From assembly GCA_029379385.1 (NCBI GenBank), contig CM055617.1, forward strand, positions 10,201,532 through 10,265,531: a stretch of 64,000 nt of DNA, given 5' to 3'. Below, in pieces: positions 49,070 to 59,276 of the stretch. Below the pieces are notes generated by a model that saw only the letters and a program-made list of their open reading frames with translations, had not been told where the DNA came from and ran no database searches. Every line of letters begins with the position of its first letter. Position 1 is the stretch's first letter. The translations under genes and the position numbers were made by a program. The DNA comes from Quillaja saponaria. Its lineage: Eukaryota > Streptophyta > Magnoliopsida > Fabales > Quillajaceae.

Positions 49070-51124
49070 GTTATACTAGGTCAAGGTTGTGCGATCCAAT
49101 ATCTTTTCATATTTTCCCAAAAACCCAGTTCATGCGGGAGTATCTTTTTCAAGTGGTTAAGTTGAGTTGAGTTTAAGTGTTCAGGTATGCAAGTAATAGG
49201 CTTGAGTTCACCTGAGTTACTACATTTTTATATGAATATCCTATATTTAGATTTGCTTGCTGACAATTAGACAACTAGATGATATAAATTTAACCTTATG
49301 ATCGGTGTAGCTATTCATATTTTAGAGAGGTGGGAAACCCTCAAGAATGAAAACAGGTAGATTAGTTTTTCTTGCATCCCTTTAGTGTCCTATCCGGGTT
49401 CTTATTACCGCCCTCTATCCTCTCAATTTGCAAGTAGTGTTTTTATCAGTTGTAACAAAGTATCATATAAAATAATGAGTTTGAGGATTACATTATATCT
49501 ACATTAGGACATTCTGGCAAGTGCTAACCAATCAGACAACATGATGATGAAGTTCTGCTTCAATATTACGGTGGCCAAACTGTAATTCATTGTATTCCCT
49601 TGTACGAAAGTCACCGATAATCAGAAGATTTAAAGCACTCAACCAAAACTTGGCTGAGTTGCCAGAAAATTGTGACATGACATGCTATTACACATCATCA
49701 CTACTTTCTTTCTCTCTCCTATTTAGCAGTTCTTTTCTCTTTTTCTTTTTTCCCAGCCTTTTACCCCATGTTATGTAAAACGCAAGATTCTTTAAAAACT
49801 CCCCTCCCCTTCTTCTTTCCCCAATTTCCCAGCCTTCAATTCCCAAATTAAAACCTTAATTCCTCAATCCAGTATCCTACATCCAGATCATATCTACCAA
49901 ATAATTACAATACCAACCAAATCAAAGTTGTCGTAGACAGTTGTAGCACTAATAGCAAAAACATAATATGCAGGACCCTGTCCTTGCTACAAAACCAAGG
50001 ATAACAATTTTTGAGTTTTGTCACTCTTCACATCATTCTTCTTCTTGTTCTTCCTATCAATCTCTCTTTATGGGGTTTTCGCATTCCTTCACCATTGTAT
50101 TTTTAAGCAGGGGAGTTCTTTTTTCTTTTTCTTTTTTCTGTTTCCTTGTAAAAGCAAGCAGGAATACTAGTATATCAATTTTTGTTTTGTTATTCTTAAC
50201 AAAAAAAGTTTATGAAATTTGGGAATGACCAACAAGTTGAAGTCCTAAAACAATACTTAACCAGTTTCCAGGAAACCCCCTGGAAACCAGAACCAAGTAG
50301 AAGCCCTAAAGACAACCTTATCCAAAATAAGATGAACCAGGAGATACGTATCCTGGAAGATCCTCACATTATACTTCAACCAGATACTGCAAAGCATCAC
50401 AAAGAAAACACAACACCAGGTTTTAGCTCCTGATTCTTCACGAAATATATATTATGCTTGCTATACTGTGATTCTTTGTGGAAAGAGGGTGAAATGAAAG
50501 AAGATCTAAGCTGTTAAGTTAAATGTTCAAGTTTATTAATAAAATTAAGAGCCACTTACACTTCACCCTATGGGTTAGGAGTTAGGACATCTTCCCATTG
50601 TTCATTTTTAGTTTGATCTCTCTTGTACTCAAGAATTATCTTAACATGATAAAAAGAATCTCCAAAACGTAGTGATTGCACTCAGTAATAATTTTCGGTT
50701 TGTGTCACCAACAATGTGTAAACAAATCATTTATTTATCACGAACATGTTTCATGTAGATATCAACTCTTTATTTTCTCAGAAGTTGCAAATTTAGATGA
50801 AAGCAGAAAGTGACAAGTCATTCATTAAAAAACTAGGAACATATATGGTTACAACTTTTTCCTTTTTCTGTGGCAACTGGCAAGAATATTCAAAGTTGAA
50901 TTTTGTTCATCCATGACCATGAGAAATGCATAGCATGACTGACAAAACTTATTTTTACCTTACACATGACAAGATGCACAGCACAATTAAGTATTACTGT
51001 ATTACCATTACAATGCCTTATAGCAGAATTTTCTAGAGAAACTGACTTTGGACAAGCTTGTTAATTGTGAAAGTAAAACAAGACAACAAAGTAAAGTATG
51101 TCATAAGTAAAATGAGATGAATAC
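49070..51124. other. Spacer downstream of the intronless gene
   Basis: Contains the 3' flank of the 48.5-kb gene and CT-rich patches around 49690-49830. No gene is supported. The plus-strand frames at 49590, 49968 and 50212 have no family resemblance. Confidence 0.55.
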
Positions 51125-53634
51125 CTCGCTGCACAAATCTCTCCATATACAAGCGTTGTAAGCTGTAGAAAATAACAAGCATATATCATTCATAAACACA
51201 GGATCTGAAATTCACAACTAGCAACTATGATCGCCACAGTAAAGAAGTCAATAATAATTTGACTTTTTAAATTAACTATCAATAGACATCAATTAAAACT
51301 GGGAGCAATATTCTAAGTTTTCCCATAGTCAGAAATTATACACAGCAGTCACAGTACATTCTTGAAATCAGAAAAGATAAAACGGAATTCAAAACCTATG
51401 CAAGACATAATCTAACAAAGCCCGTTCATATTTGCAATATTTTATCTTATTTGCAGACATGATGTACAATATCTTATGAATTTATATTTTACTTCACCGA
51501 CATCAGTATATGCAACTATATTTTCTTAATTCCAGTCACTCTTAAATACATAAACACAAACATACAGCACAGAACCCACCTCACTAGATTTCTAACAATG
51601 ATATTATTTTTTGTCATTGTATTAAGATGTCATGGAGTTAAAGCATAAGACATCAGATGATTAGGCTCGAACAGAAAAGAGATATTAGCATCCAAGACAA
51701 CGTATTTTGTTAAGCAGGCAACCAAATGAAAATTGAGAAGCATATATACAAATATACTATATTATCTTCACAGACCAAGCATTTTCATTCACTTAATTCA
51801 TGAAGCAACATCTCCCTGGAGAATAAAGATATTCAATATGAACCTCAATTTGATTATGCAAAAGAGATCCACAGACAATCTTTTCACGAATCCCAAACAG
51901 TCAAATGGATCAGAAACTGTACAAGAAAAGAATACAGCTTAGCATCTCAAGATTTTCCATACTTATCAACATATCCCTGCAAATAAGAGACGTTGTGTCA
52001 AATGGAATGGAAAATCACACCCAACATCAAGGTCCACTGTGTTCCAAGTTTATTATGTACAAAATTAAAAGACACTCACCTAATGAGCTTTGAAATTTTT
52101 GGACGGGAGGAAGACAGATAATGCTTAACAGTATCTGGGGTGGCTGGAACTTGGTGGGCTGTAAGGTGCTAAGAACCTCGTCAACTTATTTTTTGACGAT
52201 AACATTATGTGCATCCTAGCTAAGATGAGCCTCATGCCATGTTGGTTTCAACTACAAGAGCGGCACGAAAAGATCTTAGTACCTTCAGTTCTTTCTGCAC
52301 ATCACCTTCCAGCACAAACTCAGTATTCATCTCATTGTTTATGTATCTCTATCTACTTTGAAGTCCTTCTTGTTTCTTGATCCATCACTTTGACATCTAG
52401 TGTTAGATTCAATCCTTTTCTTGTTTGTTTTAGTAAAATTTCTTAGGCTCCAGGAACTCTCTTCTATGGCCATAGTACCATTTTGGCATTCAGCAGAAGT
52501 TCCTACTGTTGTCTCAGTTTCAGTTGCAAGAAAATGTTTCTCACAAGGAAAGCGAGCATTATCAAGCATATTCTCATAAAATCTATTATGATAAAATACA
52601 GAGCTCTTATCATCATATCAGCAGCCTGGTTCCCAGTTACAGCAGATTCACCATATATCCACATATGCAATGAAGTCTGGACAGGAGAACCCTGACTATA
52701 GAAAGAATCTTTTAAGGACCCATCTCCTATATTGGGTATCTCAATACTATCACGTAGAGGTTTGTAATAGGTACATGGGGATAATATACTTGTAGGTGTA
52801 ATAAAAAAATCCGGTCGAACAGGTACAAAAGGCTCCCAATCATTTGAAATTCTTGACCTATGTTTAGCAGGATGCAATGGAACCTCAGATGGAGAAAAAA
52901 GAGGTAAATTCTCTGGTCCATAACCAGAGCGAGAAAAGCTTTGCAGCAGAGAAGATGATCTAGATACACGGCATTCCTTGTCTCCGTCAAACAGCTTTTG
53001 AGCACTAAGAAGAAGACTTGAATTTAAAGATGAACTAAAACACATTGAAGATCTTGCTTGTGCCAATATACGGTGAGACGGAAACATTCCAATATCACTC
53101 ATACGTTGGCTTCCGGCATTAGTTAGTCCTCCCAGACAGGTTGAATGGGAAGGAAGATTTGTGCTATAATGATTATTAGATCCATTAGACATACAATACT
53201 CAGGAAACAAGTTGTCTTTTGATGAGGAACTTCCTCTACTAATTGCAGGGGCATGGTTTCCAAAAGATAAATGCTCTTTCTCAAGCAATGAAAATTTCTG
53301 TTTAAAATGGAATGGATAAGCGCGGCCTTCTCCTTGTTCCCAAGGAATGGTCCTTTCCTTAGAAAATTTACAAAAGTATGCAGAAGTCCTTCCAAATAAA
53401 GAAGTCACTGGACCTGCATGATCGGGCATCCTTGGTCCCTCAGAATTGTCTTCCAGGCCTTGTTACATGAGAATGTGCTCATTAGAAATCTTAGAAAAGC
53501 AGATTCATTGGCATCCTCAGCCTCTTTTTGTGTATGTATATTATACCTTCATCTAGTTGGGATTCTCCTTTCCCTTCTGCAGCAGCTAAATCTTTTTCAG
53601 CCTGTCAGCCGGTATTACTTGCGTGATCCTTTAT

Positions 53635-53692
53635 ATGAAGAAACCTACATGAACTAACTCCTATGCACCACCCTTCAGTAAAAAAAGTCACA
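53635..53692 (-). other. CCCH zinc-finger coding remnant in FES1 relic
   Basis: Allowing one extra T, the segment encodes C-DFF-TEGW-C-IGVSS-C-RFL-H, the CX7CX5CX3H spacing of FES1-type fingers. The extra T in the seven-T run puts the first Cys and the rest of the finger in different frames. Confidence 0.8.
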
Positions 53693-55128
53693 CACAAACA
53701 GCTGGATGCTTGTTTCCATCATTAATCTCGGCACTAGGAGACAGAATTCTGGAACTCAAATCAGGAGTATTCATTCAGGAAAAAACTAATGGTTAGAAAC
53801 TTAAAATGAACTGGTTTGAGCGTATAAAGGTAAAAGAGGTTATAGCCAGAGGAGATAATGGCACTATTTGGTCATATAATAAGTAAGATTGTTAAGAATA
53901 TACAAAGCCAGTATCAGCAGACCTTGATGCCTTACACTTTATATCACCTCCTTTCTGCAACACCATTTGCACAATTCTATTTGATGAATTATCACCACCA
54001 TTAGTATCTTCAAAAGATCCAGCTCTCTCCATGGAGTTAACAGCCACCTCTTTTCCAATGTTACCTATTGGGTTGGCGGTCTCAGTTTACATAACCTTAC
54101 CATCAAATAAATTGGCTTTGCTATGAAAATGAGAATCATTGTGTTCACCAATGATTTCTTACTGTCTAGAGTGGATCTTGCATTTTCCTTATCAACTGTG
54201 AATTCTTGACTTTTCTCGAGTTCAGAACTTCAGATGTAACCAGGCATTTTCCTGATTTTTGACTATTTGAAGTTTCATGTTTCATAAAGATGTTCTCCTT
54301 TTCCTTTGTCAGTGGTACACCTGAATGACCAAATAATTTGGAATTACCACTAGTTTCTTCCACAGGAAGTGTATTAGAATGTAGCATCACTTCAGTGTTT
54401 TGCAGCAGAAGATCGTGATCCAAAGTTCCCACCTTGTCCCTCATACTCCATCTCTCTACTAAAATCTACAACGCAATAAAATGCTAAATCAATAATTGGA
54501 GCCCATAAAAAGAAATGTATTACCACCTAAAAGATGAATTTTGTGGACTATAGAATACCATAACAGTAATCACATAGCAGAATGTCTTTTGGAAAAAGAA
54601 CTAAGGGACCCTGGAGTGTAGCAGAAGCACACGACCAAGCCAAACATAAAATCACCACAGTTATCATTATAAGAATAAGTATCAAATAACAAACTTTAGG
54701 AAAGAAAGAACGAGTTAAGCTAGAGTGACTAGACAGCAAGGAGGGTGCAAGTGACGACCTCACAACTGCAAGGTAGATGCTGAAATTCCAAGGAATTGGA
54801 AAAGGGAACAGGTCAAAGTAAAGAGAAAATTGAAGAAGAGCAAACAAGGACTTCAACAATGTCCTTTCAAGACTCCCAACCAACCACCTCAAGAGCAGCC
54901 TGTTATTGCACTCTTACCCTTCATTCCTGAAAGCTGGTACAGCCTTTCCAGCGATAATAAAACCACTCTTATGCCCCACACTTCCAGAGATCTATGATTG
55001 AGTCAGATATTACTCAATAAAAACTAATGCAACAACATTAAAGCTATTGGACAAGAAGCAAAATATTGAATGTTTGTTTCTCTATCCCTTTCACAATGCA
55101 CCGTCAACGCACAACAATAAACTCTTAC

Positions 55129-55315
55129 CTCTTGCATTATCAGCGGCAATGTCCAGTAGCCATTGTCCATATGAAAAAGGAAGAGTTAGTGGAAATACTG
55201 GCATGCCAATTTTGCTTCTAGTAAAAGAACTTAAACCTGGTTTATTAAGCACTAAATGGAAGCTCCTCACGGCAAAGAAATCATCTATTTTGAGCTTTTC
55301 AACAAATGATATCCT
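55129..55315 (-). other. Exon-like open segment in the FES1 5' region
   Basis: A 187-nt open stretch on the minus strand ends at an excellent donor (AGAG|GTAAGAG) and follows a TAG acceptor. It reads RISFVEKLKIDDFFAVRSFH and continues with KIGMPVFPLTLPFSYGQWLL and DIAADNAR. I do not recognise the protein and do not know whether it belongs to FES1, to another gene or to a captured fragment. Confidence 0.35.
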
Positions 55316-56779
55316 CTACCAAAACTCCTCCCAAAACCGAATTCGGGCCCATCCCCAACCTCATATCTGAGTAAAGGGAAAAATGCGGGAAATACCTGAG
55401 AAATGAATTTCCAAGAGCTCACATGAGAGACATTTGTGTTGCAGTATTTTTAAATTATTGTACTTTTAGAAAACTTTTCATTATAAATTAAATGAAAATA
55501 GTATCATAACATATTAAAAAATGTTTTGAGATTTCATGTGAACCCATTTGACATAGCTGTGAGCCCTTAACGAGCCAAGATCGAACATGAAATTAGGCTC
55601 GTGAGCTTTAATCAAACTCAAGCTTGCTAAAAGTCTGACGAGAAGAACCAGAACTTGCCAAGTTCAACTTGTTTGCACCTCTAATCATTGTTATAGACAT
55701 ATAAAAAGAGGGTGTGATTTGAACTGAAAAACATCCGGTTTCATTTCCAGCCTATCAACTGGAAAAAACCAAGTAATCCAATGAACCTGCATTTGCTAAA
55801 ATAGGTTTTGAGTTTCCAAATCAATACTCCTGCTAATGCATTTGGTGCCCAATTCACTCGTGGTTTTATTTTTACTATCTTTCAAAATGAATTGAATGAA
55901 GCACATTTGATATAGACACTTTTTTCCCGTTGATTCTTGTCTATTTATCCCTTATATTGCAACACGAATTGACTACTTAGCCAGATTTGAACATTTAGGA
56001 GACTCTAATTATAGTTACTAGATCTATATGTTAGTAATTTACAACCTCGAGTCTACATTACTACTAGATTCCAACCAATGAACATACATTTACAAATGAA
56101 AAACTCTACCATAAAACTGATTAAACCTATCACTTAAAAATATATACCCAATTTAAGCTACTGCTAAACCACATTACAATAGGAGAGGACAATCTGGATC
56201 CAAGTAGCTTCTAATAGTTCCTTCCTTTATATAAAACTGCAGCTGGTTTAAATTCTTAAGCCTTTATTATCATTTCTCCATAATCTTAACAATTCATGTT
56301 ACTTTTCTCCCTAAGCACATAATCTCACAATTTCATCGGAGAAACAAAAGAACATAAAACGAAATGAACAATGTTTTTTCCATAATTAACTGGAAAAAAC
56401 GAACAGCGGTGAATCGAGTTGAATTCAAATCCAAATAACAGCTAGTGAATAACAAGACAATCATTGATAAAGCAAGCATGATTACTTAAAGATTCAATCG
56501 GAAACTTAGTTTATGTAGGTTACAAGTTAGCTAACCTTTATGATCTTCATCAGCATCGTGTGGAGAATCTGACATGTCCTCTTTGCCCATTTCCTCCTCC
56601 ACGGCTCCACCTGTTCCTCTACCTCTACTTCTACTTCTTCAATGTCATCCACTTCTTCTTCCTCCTCTTCTTCGGTACAAATATCAGCTTAGCCACCATA
56701 ATCATGTATCTTTGAAACAAATGGGGGATTTTTCTCTCACTCGTGAATTTCCTCTCCGTTCAGAGGTTCCTAACTGAGT

Positions 56780-57400
56780 TGTTCAGCGAATTAGTTATTT
56801 TATTTTTAATTTTATACAATATATTTTATATTTAAATTCTAAATTTTATATAAACATAAAAAAAATATTATACAATAAATCATGTATTATTTACAATAAA
56901 TGAAAATAATACATTAGACTAATAATCATCATCTCTTACTTATAGGTCGTAGCTAGCTCAAGCTTGGTCGTCATCTCCACTTTCACTGAGATGTAAAGTT
57001 AAAGAGGTGTGTAATTTTTTAGTTTTTTTAGGATTGTTTTTCAATAGTTGCAGTAATATATTTAGTATAATAATATAAAAATTACTTTTAATAAGTAAAA
57101 GTTATAAAATTAGACATGTTTATATTTTTGAAAGTAAAGCTTATATTTGTTTTCAAAATTTATGAGAATAGAAGTTAAATATTTAAAAGTACTATGACTT
57201 GTAAAAATTTAAAATAGAAACACTATAATTTATTTTTAAATATATACAAAATTAACTTATACTCTTAACAAACTCAAACATTTTCTCAAATAACATTATC
57301 AAATCAAACATTAACTATGAGTGAAAACTCTGATTAACTTAAAATTGTGAAACTCATTAATGAAACATGAGACAGGAGATTTTAACTACCAAAATATTAT
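56780..57400. other. AT-rich spacer upstream of FES1 relic
   Basis: Former promoter side of FES1; AT-rich, no gene seen. Confidence 0.5.
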
Positions 57401-57404
57401 CTGA

Positions 57405-58050
57405 GAAATCAATTTCTTTCACCAGAGAATGATTCCCAATTTTCCGTTCCATTCAACTTATTCCTGGAAAGGTACAACTTCTTCAAAGATTTGAGGTTCC
57501 CAATCTCCTTATGGATATCTCGCACTAGAGCATGGTCATACAAAGTAATAGTAATAAAGTTTCTGCAATTCTTGTTATTCATTAGACTAAAACCTAATGG
57601 CTGATTATCTTAAAAAAGTAGATCGTTAATTTCCCAAGCATCCCAATCTCCCATAAAATTTCCCCTACTACGTGGTTTTAGGCGATACCAAAATATTCCA
57701 ATTAAACTCTCAAATCTATCAATTTCATCTGAGAGGTTGTCAGAAAATAATACTTTTCCCAATTTTGTAAGTTTTCAGACACTTAAGATTCCTAAAATGA
57801 GGTAGTGGGCTAGTGAGATTGTTGCTGTAGGCAACAAACTTAACAAGTGAATAAAAGTTTCCAAACTAATCTAGAAGAGAACCTGCAATCCTATTATTGC
57901 ATTTGTTCAAATTCCTCAGAAGTGACCATGATTGCATTTGTTCAAATTCCTCAAAAGTGACCATATGTAGGTCCTGGAGGACTGGTTTTCTTTCTTGTAC
58001 GAGAAATAAGATGGAAGGCGTCCCAATTCTATTAAAGAGTTCCACAATTG
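57405..58050 (-). pseudogene. LRR receptor-kinase ectodomain relic
   Basis: On the minus strand, leucine-rich-repeat peptides appear in several frames. The clearest is DIHKEIGNLKSLKKLYLSRN followed by KLNGT near 57460-57535. Others include ITLYDHALVRDIHKEIGNL, FRNLKCLKTYKIGK, DEIDRFESLIGI and VAYSNNLTSPLPHFRNL further 5'. These match 24-residue plant LRRs of MIK/At1g35710-type receptor kinases. In-frame stops and shifts separate the patches, and no kinase domain is present. A 36-bp tandem duplication lies in its 5' part. It is unrelated in frame and strand to the RLP4-type gene 1.2 kb away. Confidence 0.78.
57892..57965. repeat. 36-bp tandem duplication in LRR relic
   Basis: ATTGCATTTGTTCAAATTCC followed by TCAGAAGTGACCATG occurs twice in a row, with a single A/G difference. 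It falls in the LRR-coding remnant, reading roughly SLLRNLNKCN. Confidence 0.88.
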
Positions 58051-59112
58051 AAGTTAATTAATATTTTTTATTCTAATTAAATCCTAACCATTAAATATTA
58101 ATGGATTTTTCTACCCTTAAAGATAATTATAAAATCATATGAAATAAAAAATAAATAAATTGTATATTAAATAATAAAAATCAATTATTTTATTCAAATT
58201 ATAAAAATATCCTTGATATCATAATTAATATTATAATTATAAATAAATAAGTTAGTTAAGTAATTTTAAGCGAAAATATTAATATTGATAGATAATAAAA
58301 ATAAAAATAAGAAATAATCAAAATAAATTATTTATTTTTAATAATAATAATTAATTAATTAATATAATTGTTTCTAAAAAAATTAAAAAATACATATATT
58401 TCATAAATTATATTATACATTTATTACTTTATCTATTAAGGATATTTTTATCATTCTAAAATAATTTTTTTAATTGTTTCATGTTTAAAAAATATATAAT
58501 AAATAAATAAAAATAAATAATAATTTTATTTCATTTTATTTTTTTATTCTAATTTTACAAAACTTATTCCTACATGCCAAAATTAGTCTAGGGAAAAAGT
58601 TTAACGGGAGCTCGGTCGTTCCTTCAATACTTGTCTGAAATCTGAACCACACAACTTCAATTATTACAATTCTACGGTGCGTAGCGGCAGGTGCAGCCGT
58701 GCAGGTGACTCTCCGATGATTGCGCACTAATCTCTGCCCAAAATTGGTCAAAAGTAAAAAAAGACTCTAAATAAAGTCCAATAACAGAACCCACCATCAT
58801 TCACCATTGTCAACACAAATCAAATAAACCCAGATATTGATGCTTCCCCACTCATATGCACCAGGTCCACCCTGTCGCTTTCGTATGATGCAAGTCCATG
58901 CCTCATCATGCACCCGCACAATAAGTGGTGTGGGTCCCTCTTTTAACTCAATTCTGTTCTACACCTGCACTCGTTAATTGTACGGGTTGAACCTAAAAAA
59001 GAATTTAACTTGCCCTTCAATTATTAATGGACCACGTGTCACAAACTGATTAAAACTTTGATGGACTTTGAAGAACCTCAGAAGTAGAGTAAAGTACACT
59101 TTACGAGTCAAC
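58051..59112. other. Spacer and promoter region of the RLP4-type gene
   Basis: Very AT-rich to about 58560, then GC-richer. A TATAAA at 59113-59118 precedes the first ATG by about 90 bp and could be the TATA box of the downstream gene. No other gene is seen. Confidence 0.5.
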
Positions 59113-59205
59113 TATAAATTTCAGGCAAATTTAATTTCCTTCTGTGGAACACACGTCCAAGCACACACTCTCTTTCTCTCTCCAGAAAGCCAAAGCAAAA
59201 GAAAG

Positions 59206-59238
59206 ATGGAGACGGAGATGGAGATGATATGGGTCTAA
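59206..59238 (+). promoter_or_regulatory. Short upstream ORF in the RLP4 leader
   Basis: ATG at 59206 opens a ten-codon frame (METEMEMIWV) ending TAA at 59236-59238. It overlaps the ATG at 59229 in another frame and ends 38 bp before the ATG at 59277, so it could modulate which start is used. Confidence 0.45.
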
Positions 59239-59276
59239 GTAGAGAGAGAAGAAGCCAGAAAAACCAAAGAAATACA

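Larger units (their letters stand above)
48335..51162 (-). other. Two candidate exons of an unrecognised minus-strand gene
   Basis: A 38-nt segment (51125-51162) is flanked by CTACAG and GTATTC and reads AYNACIWRDLCSE. An 84-nt segment (48335-48418) is preceded by TTTTAG and reads DVFRVVNPKIHGDMFKLCRT, then NFRVLHK and a stop. The two join in phase 0. The first peptide looks like the end of an F-box-type region. No upstream exons were found before the FES1 relic, so this may be a remnant or a chance reading. Confidence 0.25.
51947..56690 (-). pseudogene. FES1: FRIGIDA-ESSENTIAL 1 (FES1) homologue, decayed
   Basis: FES1 is a CCCH zinc-finger nuclear protein that works with FRIGIDA to activate FLC and delay flowering. 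Recognisable exons on the minus strand: an acidic N-terminus with MGKEDMSDSPHDADEDHK (56536-56590); 54166-54466; a zinc-finger exon near 53560-53780 preceded by SSRILSPSAEI; a long open exon 53452-52503 with NDWEPFVPVRPDFFITP; a C-terminal part 52079-52569; and a last exon GYVDKYGKS-stop at 51947-51976. Lesions: a 7-T run at 53680-53686 shifts frame inside the zinc finger, followed by TGA at 53605-53607. Stops occur at 54166-54168 (TAG) and 54087-54089 (TAA). Frame changes occur near 56610, 52620, 52340, 52250 and 52165. TAG at 52216-52218 and TAA at 52186-52188 hit the conserved C-terminal helix, where about six codons are also missing. So many independent breaks exclude a simple sequencing error. 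Confidence 0.86.

Noticed and set aside
52727..53395. Extra minus-strand frames (92 and 90 codons) within the FES1 long exon
   Set aside because: They overlap the frame that carries the NDWEPFVPVRPDFFITP homology and are shadows of it.
54548..54892. Minus-strand 114-codon hydrophobic frame
   Set aside because: Lies in an intron-like part of the FES1 relic, with no family match and no splice context.
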